Of a stretch of 64,000 bases of DNA, positions 23,881 through 34,606 are shown piece by piece. This DNA comes from Cycas panzhihuaensis. Taxonomy: Eukaryota; Cycadophyta. A model generated the notes under the pieces. That model was not told the DNA's origin and searched no databases. It saw only the letters and a list, made by a program, of their open reading frames with translations. The stretch's first letter is position 1, and the number at the start of each line of letters is the position of its first letter. The stretch is taken from contig CM041465.1 of assembly GCA_023213395.1 (NCBI GenBank), positions 234,429,741-234,493,740 on the forward strand. Reading direction: 5' to 3'. The translations under genes and the position numbers were made by a program.

Positions 23881-24890
23881 TATGGCACTCATGCCAAGGA
23901 AAATCTCATTTACTCTAATTCTAGTTTTAACTAACTTTAATTATGCCAGATAGTATCCCATCAGCTTAAGTAATAAAAGATCTAGTAATATGTTACAAGA
24001 GAGTTTGTGAAACCTATAGACACTAAATCAGAAGCCTATATGGCATATCTAAAGAATTGTGATAGAGCCCTATACACCATCCTAACCTTTCTATCACTAG
24101 ACATACATAGGTACTTCTCTAAAACAGATGATCTTACCTTTATCTGGAATACACTTAAGGAGAAATACAATGAAGTTGATGTATAATAGCTAGTCATTCT
24201 TATACAATAAATATATGATGTAAACTACAAAGATTTCTCCAAAGTTGAGGATTTCTTATGGAAACTTCAACTCATCAATAAAGACCTACGAATTATATAA
24301 AATCTTCAATAAAAGTAGGTGATAAAGTTGAAACTATCATACATATAAAAGACAATGATATACTCGTCAATCTAGATGTCAATAAACTTCTTAAACACTT
24401 TAATCACTTCAAATCTGCTAGGAAGTAGGCTAAATATCCTTCAATAACTAACAAATCAACTTATTGAATATTAAACAATGTTAATTCAGATTAAAAAATT
24501 ATAAGATCTTTCCCAAACTCTCTTTTCCAAGTCCATGCCACCAAACAAATCCAAAAACTAAAATAACTATTAAAATAATCATAACAGTTACCTTAAATTC
24601 TAAAAACCTCACAAAGGTTCTTCCTCAAATAACTTTAATTAAAATATTAAGTACTCTAGACCACCAAAAAGTTAGAATACTTCTAAATAATTAGTCTGAA
24701 AATAGAATACTTTTAATTCTAACCCTAACCAAATGTCAGTTATGCCTACAACAATAAAAAGGGGCATGCAATAGACATTTGTAGGAATAGAATTACTTCT
24801 GAAGCCTAAAAATCTTCTAAAGGGATCCAATCATGATCCCATAACTCTAATCATTCTTTAACTACCACTATAGTAATATTTTTTATACCT
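23881..24890 (+). pseudogene. Copia Z gag, decayed
   Basis: The gag N-terminus is readable from about 23890 (LTNFNYARQYPISLS). The conserved UBN2-type segment is at 23995-24180 (PIDTKSEAYMAYLKNCDRALYTIL, then FIWNTLKEKYNEV). It continues through KDFSKVEDFLWKLQLIN near 24230-24280. The zinc-knuckle region around 24730-24790 is too decayed to place. TAG/TAA codons are common. It would form the particle core. Protease follows. Confidence 0.75.
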
Positions 24891-24900
24891 ACTTCATAAC

Positions 24901-26290
24901 CACCTTTGTGGATCTTACATTCTGATGCATCCCATTATATGATGGGTCACTAAGAATTCTTAACTATCTATTATTCTGATCTTAATTCTGAAGAGGAAAT
25001 CTTATTTGGAAGTGGATCTCAGTTGAAAGTCAAAGGTACTGGTGATATTATCTTAAAATATGGTTTAATCAAAGATGTATTCTATGTTCTAGGCTTTCTT
25101 CTTAATCTCTTATATATTTATCAAATTTCTAAAAAGATCTTGTTGTCAAAATTTAGAAAGATAAATTTGTATTCAAATTACCTTTTAATAGATTCAAAAC
25201 TACTGCTTTAGGACATGATGACTATAAAACATATTTGTACAACTTAATAAATTTATAATATTCTAAAACTAAATCTTTTAGTACCTTTATAGCTAAATCA
25301 CATTTAGTCAATAAGCTATGGCGTGCTCGATTTAGCCATACAAGTTATAACAAACTACAATATCTAAATTAGCATGATATGGTATATGGGCTTCCACCCC
25401 TATCTACTATTTATAGTATTTGTGAAGCATGTGCAATAGGTAAGTAACACACAAATCCCTTCCTGTATTGAACATTATTTTAGGTAAATGTTTCACTCAA
25501 ACTTATGCACTTAGATATTTATGACCCCTTCTAGGTACCATTCTACTCTAGAAGCAAATATTTTATTACTTTTATCGATGGCTTCTTTAAGAAATATTAG
25601 GTCTATATGCTCAAAACAACAAGTCAAATATTTGATATTTTTATTGAGTTTAAAACGTTGATTGAAAACTAATCTAATTTAAAAATTAAAATTGTTAGAT
25701 CTGACAATGCTAAAGAGTACTTGAGTAATAAATTTACTTCATATTATAAAAGGCATAGAATTAGATTTTAATATTTTGTTGCTTATACTCTTTAAATGAA
25801 TGTTGTTATTGAATGTAAAAACTATACTCTTATAGAAATGACCAGATGTATGATACATGCAAAAGGTCTCAACCTAAAGTTATGGGATAAAGTAATAACT
25901 TGCTCCAACTATCTGTTAAACCATTTACCAAATAAGTCCTTACAGAAAGTTACAACAAAATAAAAATAGTATAGTAAAAAACTATTTGTAAAACATTTTA
26001 AAGTCTTTGGAAGTATTGCTTGGGAACATATTCCAAAGAAAAAATAAAATAAACTCAACCCTAAAAGTGCAAAATTTATCTTTGTTAGATACAATAAAGA
26101 AAGTAAAGCCTATAAGATTACTAGATCCAATCACACACAAAGTCTCAATTTTGCATGATATTAGTTTTGATGAAGAGGGATCTTCATCAAAAACTAATTA
26201 TCTAGAACTTCTTGTTACTCAGAAAATTATTTTTGTTGTTGGTTCTAATGTTAGTGAACCATTAGATACTAGGAGAACTAGGTCATAAAA
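24901..26290 (+). pseudogene. Copia Z protease and integrase, decayed
   Basis: Protease starts WILHSDASHYM near 24915, where copia usually has DSGASHHM, so the active site is mutated. LKVKGTGDIILKYGL, DVFYVLGFLLNLL (open frame 25023-25211) follow. The integrase zinc domain is at 25310-25450 (FSHTSYNKLQ, YGLPPL, CEACAIGK). The core runs from about 25500 to 25950 (FITFIDGFFKKY, IVRSDNAKEYL, a decayed P-x-NG-V-E, WDKVITCSNYLLN). The C-terminal part (KVFGSIAWEHIPKKK, ISFDEEGSSS) reaches 26290 with a clean 93-aa frame at 26007-26288. Stops interrupt most of it. Confidence 0.8.
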
Positions 26291-26309
26291 ACTATAAGTT
26301 AACATTATG

Positions 26310-27900
26310 TTAATGGCTAAAGTAATGGCCAATAATAATCCTAAAACTTATAAAGAAGCTTGTTATAATCTTATATAGTAATAAGCCACGCAAGTTGAAT
26401 TTGGCACTTTCTAAAAGAATTCAACTCGGGATTTAGTTACTCTTCCTCCTAGTAAGAATTTAGTAGACTACAAATGGGTTTATTGAACTAAGTATAATTC
26501 AGAAGGAGCAATTGAGAAATATAAGACTTGCTTGGTAGCCAAAGGCTTTTCCCAAATTAACGGTATTGACTATACTAAAGTTTTTTCTCCCGTCTCTAAG
26601 ATAGATACAATCAAAATCATTATTGCTCTTGCAGATAAATTTGGTTAGAAAATATATCAAATGGATGTAAAGAACATTTTTTTAAATGGTGATCTTAATG
26701 AAGAATATATATGTCTTAACCAACTAGTTTTGTATTAAATCGTAATCTCATTTACAAACTAAAAAATCATTATGTGGTCTTAAATATGTTACTCAAGCTT
26801 AGTACATTAAAATTAACAACTATCTTCTTTATAATGGATACATTGAATGTATTAGTAATCATATCCTTTACATCCTAAGACGATATAATAATATTACTAT
26901 TTTAATTCTTTATGTTGATGATATCATAATAACTAAATCTTTACCTTTTGATATCCATCAATTAAAATCCATTCTGATAAATAAATTTGAAATAACAGAT
27001 TTAGGTCTTTTACATTATTTTCTTAGTCTATAAATATGTCAATCTAAATAAAAAATAACTATTTTATAATCTACATATATTTTTAATTTAATAAAAGGAT
27101 TTAATATAAAAAATGCAAAGCCAAACTCAACCCCTCTATAATCAAGTGTAAAATTATAAACTAATTGTCAATCTTAACCTTGTGATTCTACCTTATATCA
27201 TCAATTAATAGGTAGTCTTATTTACCTAACCCACACTTACTTAAATATCTCCTATGATGTTGCCTTATGTTTTGAATATATATAAAGCCTCATGAATCAT
27301 ATTAGAAAGTAACTAAATAGAATCTAAGATATTTGCAAGGTATAATATTTTATAGCCTAACATATAATTTCTATAATACTAATCTAAAGTTGATAGGTTA
27401 TACAGTTTCTAATTGGGGAAGAGATCTTGAAGATTAAAAATCGACAACTAGTTATATATTCTTTCTTGATTCCTCACCAATCACATGGTCTAGCAAGAAG
27501 ATACAATCATTGACATTACCTATGACAAAAGATGAATGTCGAGCATTAGTAGAAGCTAGCAAAGAATCACTTTGGATTAAAGTTTTATTAAGTGAGATTA
27601 ATTTGTTTCTTGACTCTTCCATTTAAATAAATGTTAATAATCAAGGTGCAATATCTATAACTACTAATCCTATAGCATATTTTAGAACTAAGTATATAGA
27701 ATTACATTAGTATTTTATTCATAATCTTGTTAATGATAATACTATTAATATATCTTATTATCCTACATATTTGTAAATTACTGATATTCTAACAAAGTCA
27801 TTAACTGAAGCAAAGTTTGTAAAGCTACAAGAATTATTAAAGATTAATGAAGTCTTCATCAAAGATGGATTACGATGCTAAAGTCTTCATCATCTACTTC
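26310..27900 (+). pseudogene. Copia Z reverse transcriptase and RNase H, decayed
   Basis: RT starts near 26330 (MANNNPKTYKEA) with VDYKWVY, YKTCLVAKGFSQINGIDYTKVFSPV at 26455-26600, then QMDVKNIFLNGDLNEEI-like sequence. The catalytic LYVDD region is near 26900-26930 (LYVDDIIIT out of frame). The RNase H domain at 27380-27640 reads NWGRDLED, KSTTSYIFFLDSSPITWSSKKIQS, then DECRALVEASKESLWIK. The tail ILTKSLTEAKFVKLQELL (27785-27840) is the usual copia pol end. Frameshifts and stops abound. The polypurine tract and 3' LTR follow. Confidence 0.85.
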
Positions 27901-27937
27901 TTATCTTCTTCATCATGTATTGTACAAAAGATAACAT

Positions 27938-27947
27938 TAAATGGGGA
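27938..27947 (+). other. Polypurine tract of copia Z
   Basis: TAAATGGGGA immediately precedes the 3' LTR start TGTTAGAAATATT, the expected place for the plus-strand primer. Confidence 0.65.
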
Positions 27948-28371
27948 TGTTAGAAATATTATTTATTTAACTTAATATTATCTTTTAACCTTGGATAAAT
28001 ATATTATTATAAAAAGTCAATATAATATTACTAAAAGTTTGGTGAAATAGACAACTGTCCATTTCAACAAACTTCTTTCTCATAACTATTCTAGAATCTT
28101 TTAAGCATATTTGGGTTGGGAGGTTTATGAGGCTGGTTGGATGTAGTTATGTAGGTAAAAGGTTTATCAATCCTAGGAGAGAGAATAAGATCCTCATCAT
28201 CATTTATATATTTTATTTATTATTAATATAAAGTTATAATATTTAAGAGGTTGTTTTTTCTCCCCTAAAGCAGTTTCCACCTACAAAATTTTTATGCAGA
28301 TATGTGGTTGGATTCATGTCTTATATTGATAATTATGCTTGTGAATTTACATTGATACCCTCTCTCCATCA
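27948..28371 (+). repeat. 3' LTR of copia Z
   Basis: It aligns with 8516-8939 at equal length (424 bp), with TGTTAG...CCATCA ends. Differences are mainly transitions. It is followed by AGATT, the probable target duplication. Confidence 0.85.
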
Positions 28372-28960
28372 AGATTGAGACTAGTCTTTAGGTGAGGACA
28401 TTATAATCAAATAATAAAATTGAATATAATTTAATGGAGCTTAGGAAATTCTATAAGGAATAAGGCATTAAGTGAAATTTAACTACTACCTACTAGCCTT
28501 AACACAATGGAATTGTTGAGTACATAAGAAATATTTTAGTTGGAAAGCTAAGTCCATGATAAAAGGAAAGTTTATACCTAATCATTTATGGGATAAAGTA
28601 GTCATCCTAGTAACTTATCTCAACAATGGAATTTCCATAAAAGTAATTTAGAACTTGACACCTAAAGAAGCTTAGAATAGAGAGATATAATCATGTTGAT
28701 AGTGTCATATACATGTCGAATTTCGACAGCCAAAACTTATTATGTCAATATGGGAATAAGAAGGATCATGATGAGCATGTGATATCATAATATAATATGG
28801 TCATGAGTTTAGTCTTGGCTTCCCCTCCACATGTCTGACCTACAAAATAGGACAAAGAGATAAAAAATTTTGCTTATCTTTACTATGGATTATGCTCTAT
28901 GTGGTGAGTTTGGAGAGGCAAGTAAAAAAGCTCTAGAAGTTACAATAATCACAAAAGATA
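28372..28960 (+). pseudogene. Copia Y integrase, 3' half, resumed after Z
   Basis: It continues the integrase core broken at 8215: a decayed IKFNYYLLA region, VGKAKSMIKGKFIPNHLWDKVVILVTYLNN at about 28530-28625, then VIxNLTPKEA near 28650. The matching order and copia register show that it belongs to Y. Similarity fades after about 28700, and no RT or 3' LTR of Y is seen, so Y is 3'-truncated. Confidence 0.75.
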
Positions 28961-31020
28961 GCTATATAATGTTTTTACTATAATTATGTTGTCACATTTG
29001 ATTTTCAATATAAAGTAATTATAATAGTTCTCAAGGAACACTATGTGAATTAAAGATATTTTCCACTAAGATTTAGGGTTTGCAGGTTTTAGTATTATAA
29101 GATGTTTTAGTTATATATATATATATATTATATTAATAAAATTCATATACTGTAGAAGAAAAAATGAAATATAACAATGTCCTCTTTATTGTAACTATAA
29201 TTATTTCTAATAATACATATCAACATCAACATCATGTATTACCTGTTTAACTCTCTCTTACTTTTAAATCATTAATAAGATAATGAAGTTGAGGTCATAT
29301 ATAGTTCTATCCCATCTTCAAAATCATAAACAATATAAATGCAAATTTATGTAATGATGTAATGTTTGACATTAAAACTATGAATCTTCATTTGATGAAC
29401 TTCACTTTAAAATTATACAGACAGAAAAATGTGCAAATATATACATACACACACACGCGTGCGCGTGCGCGCACACACACAGATAGATAGATAGATTGAG
29501 AGAGAGAGAGAGAGATTTAATTCATTTCAATAGTGGGGGTGAGAGGAGGGGAATCAAAATATTTAATCTCTTTTCAATGTATGCAAACATGTTGAATGTG
29601 TAGGACTACTAAAGTCAAGTTTCTAAGTATCCAATGCCATTATAAAATATGTGTAGTGAGTGAAGCATAAAAGTTGTCTTTAATATGATAAGTATAGTTC
29701 AACAACCTAAGGAATGAAACATTCTATAAATATACATATTTAAAAATTTTATCATATATAAATGATGAAATGTATAGCCAACAAACCCCTTCTAAAGCCA
29801 TTTACTCATTATAGAAGTGGTCCAATTAGTTATTATATTATAAATTTTTGAATTTTTAAATAAAGGGTGTTCTTTCTTAATTTCCTAAGTAAATAAAAAG
29901 TATGATAATGTGTATAGTATAATTTGAAACTTGGGTTCAAAATCAATTAGATTACAAACTATTCTTAAGGCTTACATAACCAAACTTTAAAGAAACATCT
30001 AAAGTATTAATCGATATTAGCCTAAACATTGCATAAAGTGTAGTGTAGCTTTAATCATTTGATTGCATGTGAGGTTTATCATGGGTAGTCGTTAGCAAAA
30101 TTCATCTTGAGACATATAATGCATTTGTTTGTGATAGGACACAAAGTTTACATAGTATGATCTCAACATCTTAGTGAGCATGATCTTGGCTTTTACATCA
30201 TAGAGTCCAACCTTTGCATCGAGAGTAGTTGAATCTTCAATCCATGTTGTGACATTTGATGTCCATACATCTAAAATGAATCATAGTTTACTTTATAAAG
30301 TACAAATTCTATATTTTGAGGAGTTTTAACATTCAACTTTACTTTCAAGTGCAGTGTTTGCAAATGTAGATTATCACAATAGATTAAATTATTGCACTTT
30401 GTCAGTGCAGACTATCATCAATAGATTGAATTATCATAAGGAGGACTAATCACATAGGTCAGTTAGATTGAAGCTTAAGGCTATTTTTCAAATTCGATCA
30501 CCATCCTCAACATTTCAACCTCACAACATCCATGGGGCAATCAATCACAAATCAAGGGCACTAAAACCCACAATAATACATTACTAGAAGACAACATAAA
30601 GGTATGATCAATTTACCCAAATCAAAAGCATAGATAAATAAAAATTACAAGTAATAGATAAAAGTTAGAATGTTTGGAAGTCATCCATGGCGCCCTACTT
30701 AACGAGGAGCAAATGCTTGTAAGTAAATGAGGTGACGCACATGGCTATGGAAAAAGAGAAAGAAGAGTTGAAGAGCCAAATGCTTAAAGTTGTTTGATAA
30801 CACTTGCACGGATGCTATTACCTATGCTCATTGATTTGGTAGTTGGAATGTCTCATTCCATGGGGTAAGCATGAGAACTTGATGTAACCAGCAAAATGCT
30901 ACTCATGCGAACCCAATTCCTCAATGTATAATAGATAAGCTCAATCAAATTTGTGAGGCAAGTGGACCCTAACTTCAAAAAACAAGAATTTTCTTCATAA
31001 ATACTATTCAAAAAGTAACG
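28961..31020. other. AT-rich non-TE stretch, no gene seen
   Basis: No conserved domain, LTR or long open frame is visible. It contains a TA tract (about 29117-29130) and the compound microsatellite described separately. Confidence 0.5.
29447..29516. repeat. Compound microsatellite
   Basis: Alternating AC and GC dinucleotides (with CGCGTGCGCG), then AC, then GATA units, then GA units, all contiguous. Confidence 0.95.
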
Positions 31021-31042
31021 ATACATATCTAAGCTACGTGTA

Positions 31043-31640
31043 ATTGACTATGCACTTGATGCATGAATCCACAAAATATATCGAGGAAAGAGACTCCAAT
31101 CAGAGATGTCTTCTTTTTGCCAGCTGGAACAATAGTACCCTGCAATAAAAAAAATAAAGCAGATCTCACCGAAAGTCTAGACTCCCAATCAAAAACATGT
31201 AGAATGGTCCAATATTTGGCATACCCTGCCATCATATTGGACTTCATGGGGCATAGGGTTGTTATCCAATCTGAGATATTATTTTCGAGAACTGTTCAAC
31301 AGGTGCATTGCACTAAAATACGTCAATGCATTATCTATGATCGCAATCTAAAAGCTTTCCATGATCCATCTTTATACGGGGAACGCGTGGGCATCATCTA
31401 CTATCTTTCTCCCTTCCAAAAGTACTGAATGGAAAAATCTGAAAACAGAGGGCTGACTCCAAATTCTTAGGACCAATAACCGATGCCGTCATTTGACGCA
31501 TCGAATAATTTTGAGAGGAAGGCGTCAATTGAGAGAACCGAATATATGAGAATTTTTTTATTTTTTTATTTTCAAATACGATGGAGTTTGTAAGTTTTAG
31601 GCTGACGAGCTTTTGATTAATTTTGTTTTTGTCCATATTG
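31043..31640 (-). other. Possible exon fragments of an unknown host gene
   Basis: On the minus strand, a pyrimidine-rich tract ending TTTATTGCAG lies directly before 31139, a strong-looking 3' splice site. The frame after it reads TIVPAGKKKTSLIGVSFLDI. Upstream, about 31190-31250 is open, and 31394-31636 holds an 80-aa frame with an internal start context before MRQMTASVIGPKNLES. Local GC is above its surroundings. I recognise no family, and the + strand frame 31063-31428 overlaps. It may be a gene fragment, an untranslated exon or chance. Confidence 0.2.
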
Positions 31641-31699
31641 CATTCTTTTTGTTTGTGAGCGTGAGAGAGGTGGAATTATTTTCTCTCTTGCTGGGTTTG

Positions 31700-33950
31700 A
31701 GTGTTGTGATTGCTAAGTATAGTTTGCATATACTTTGAGAACCGTTGTGATTTGACCAATGCCTACGTTTTACTCTCTTTCACATGTGTGCATTATTAAC
31801 ATCGATTCAAATGTTGTCAATTAGTGTCATTGATTATGTAGGTGAACATGTGCATGATTTGTTTTAGATTACGTGATGTCATGAAATTGATAAGTGCAAC
31901 GGTTGATTATCATCTTATTTATGTTAGAATTGCATTCAAATTGTTGATTACGAGTGCGGTATTTGGATTTCATGTTTCAAAGGAGATTTGTATTACATGA
32001 AAGGGTGATTGATTGCTTGTGTTTGGTTTCCTATATATGTTTATTACCTTGGAGTTGATTTTTAAAGGTTTTTCAATGTTGTACTCTGAATGTTGATGTA
32101 TGCGTTTTGAAGGATTTTGTTTACTTTTGTCTACTGCACTAGCAGTCAATGTTCTTTTCTCACGCATGGTATATTATAGTTGTTGAACTTGAGGAACACG
32201 CTATCTTCCATTATTTATGTTTTTTGTAAGCATGTGCAAATTGTTATGAATTAGAGGTCATGATAGGTTATTTTGTCTTTAATATACATGGTTAAGCTTC
32301 TTATCTTTAATGCATATATTATTGTAGGGTAAATTTTATAGTATCTCATGATCATATCCATTTAGATTGATTTAAAATGTTCATATAATATATAAATGTG
32401 AATCTTACTAACTAAATTTATAATGCATTGCAATTGAAATACCATTCAAGAGACTATCATCACAATTGTATATAAAATTGTCAATATGTTTAAGTGAATT
32501 TGAGTGCAATTTTTTTCTAGTTCATTATTTTGAATTACATGCATATTATGGTACCTTTTTTATAACTGTTAACATTACTAATAATCAAATGTTATAAAAA
32601 TTGTTCAAAAGAAACATCTAATTAGTTTTTAAAATATGCTAATAGTATGATATTCCCAACTAATTATTTTTCACTAATAATTCATGTCCATTATGTTATA
32701 TTAGAGCTCAAGTATTGAAAATATTTCTCATAATGAGAGATTTTGACATAATTGTCATGCACACCATGTTGACTATCTTTCATATTATTAACTATTTTAT
32801 GTTATAATCTAAACATATGAGTGGTTATATGTAAGATTCATTTGGAAGGCCCAAGGTTATAACTAAATTAGCCAATATGTTTGATTTGGTTAGTCAGTCA
32901 CCATTAATAAATTTGTGAGTTGTTGTCCATTAGAAACTATGCCTCATGAAATGGTCAAGGAGGTTTTCAGATAGTACTATAAGGCAAACTATACTTATTC
33001 CTATCCAAAGAAGGAAGTGGTCACATTAATTAACGTGAATAGACAAATTGATTAATAGTTTTAAATATGTAGTATTCCACCTGTGCTTGCTTGAAATTTA
33101 TGCTTAGATAAAATGTCAATTTAATTTTGAAGTAAATCATTGATGTTGGGCTTGGCATATTTTACACAAATCAAATATTGTTAGATGTATTAAAAATATG
33201 GAATTATGAATTATTAGATTAATGTTTTAAACAAATGGAATGTTATGTGAATATATGAGCTAAAGTTAATGAGATATTAACTAAAGGCTAGGCTCGTGGT
33301 TGTCAAAACCTTCTTAGGAATACAACTCAATGTGACAAATGCCTACTCAACTAGGCAAGTGCCAAGATGTTTAAATGAAATTTGTTGAAAGATCAAGTTA
33401 TTTATTATTATTATTATTTTATAAATTTTAAATTTAGTGGCAATATTATCTATATGATATAACAAACTTTAGAAGAACATGGGTATTTAAACAATTATAA
33501 ACATGTCTCTTTATGTCCAAAGCAACACATATAGTCATATAAGAGAATATAAAATAGTAATCATCAAATGGAATAATATAATAAATATTTTAGTAGAAAA
33601 GGGAAGATCCAACCAAATTACTTCAGATGGATTCATTGCCCAACCTTTCACAATCCCAAAGAGGAAGGTGCCCTCAAGTTGGAGTTCATGATATGAACAC
33701 TAGAATACTGGTAGGCCATTCTTCACATAATCCCAACCCATCCCTTTAAGGAAAGTATGTTCTCTAGATAAAAGTTTAGAAAGTAACATTTGTTATCATC
33801 TCTTAATTTCTTTTACAATATTATGTATACACTTGTAAATCACACTTCAATCCAAATTAGAGAATGTAATACCACATATGGATCATTGCTATAACAATCT
33901 AAATGGACTATCTTATTGTGCAAATTGCAGACTTAACACCACACTACCAA
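31700..33950. other. AT-rich stretch, no gene seen
   Basis: Only short open frames without recognisable motifs. No repeat or transposon ends were found. Confidence 0.5.
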
Positions 33951-33959
33951 TCATAAGCA

Positions 33960-34440
33960 AGTGAGGAATCCTCATTCTCATGCATAGATAATCATGGCAT
34001 AGGAGACTCATCGTCCATTAGAGGAGACTCCTCATCCTCTTTTATGTATAAGCATAGCATAGGGGGCTCCTCACCTGAATGCACAACAATAACTAGAGGG
34101 GACTCCTGACCCTCATGTACATATAAGCATAACATATGGGACTCCTCACCCTCATGTACATATATGTATAGCATGGGGGACTCCTCATCCTACCTTAATA
34201 AGAATACCATAATACACATAAAGTAGTTAAAAAAGATTAAGACAATTGTTCACATACATGCGTATACCAATAATAAATTAAATCATTACATGAGATGGTA
34301 CAGTTCACTATGTAGTATAAAGGGGATTCTCTCCACCCTTATTAAAGATGAAGAATAACTTACTCAAATCCTCTTATAGTAATACACACATAAATAATCA
34401 ATGTATAGGGGACTCCTCAACCCTCTTCTAAATTCTCCAT
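33960..34440. repeat. Minisatellite of about 38-39 bp units around GGGACTCCTCACCC
   Basis: Units recur near 34022, 34061, 34098, 34137 and 34175, with looser copies at about 33963 and 34408. Typical unit: GGGACTCCTCACCCTCATGT, then ACATATAAGCATAGCAT. On the minus strand, 39-bp units keep frame and read MLCLYVHEGEESP-like 13-residue repeats (33992-34174). It ends about 170 bp before the LTR of A. Confidence 0.75.
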
Positions 34441-34606
34441 ATGAGCTTCTCTAAGGATGCTCTTCTCAATTTTACAATAGTAATTCATAAAAAGAAATGT
34501 TCTATCCTAAATATTCTTTTATGATAGAGTTTATGCTATTAACCTCTTGGCTATCATAGCACATAACACAATTATGGGTAATATGCCAAATTTCTATCAA
34601 AGAGTA

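Larger units (their letters stand above)
8516..28371 (+). mobile_element. Ty1/copia retrotransposon Z, split by a nested gypsy element
   Basis: Matching 424-bp LTRs (8516-8939 and 27948-28371) flank a primer site, gag, protease, integrase, RT and RNase H in copia order on the + strand. The left flank AAATT (8511-8515) and right flank AGATT (28372-28376) look like a 5-bp target duplication with one transition. The flanks are the two halves of copia Y integrase, confirming insertion into Y. The leader is itself split by the 13-kb gypsy element W. Coding regions are full of stops, so Z is dead. Without W, Z would be about 6.5 kb. Confidence 0.85.

Noticed and set aside
33960-34440. CRISPR-like array
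   Set aside because: Units are contiguous and degenerate, without constant repeats and unique spacers, and the context is plant nuclear DNA.
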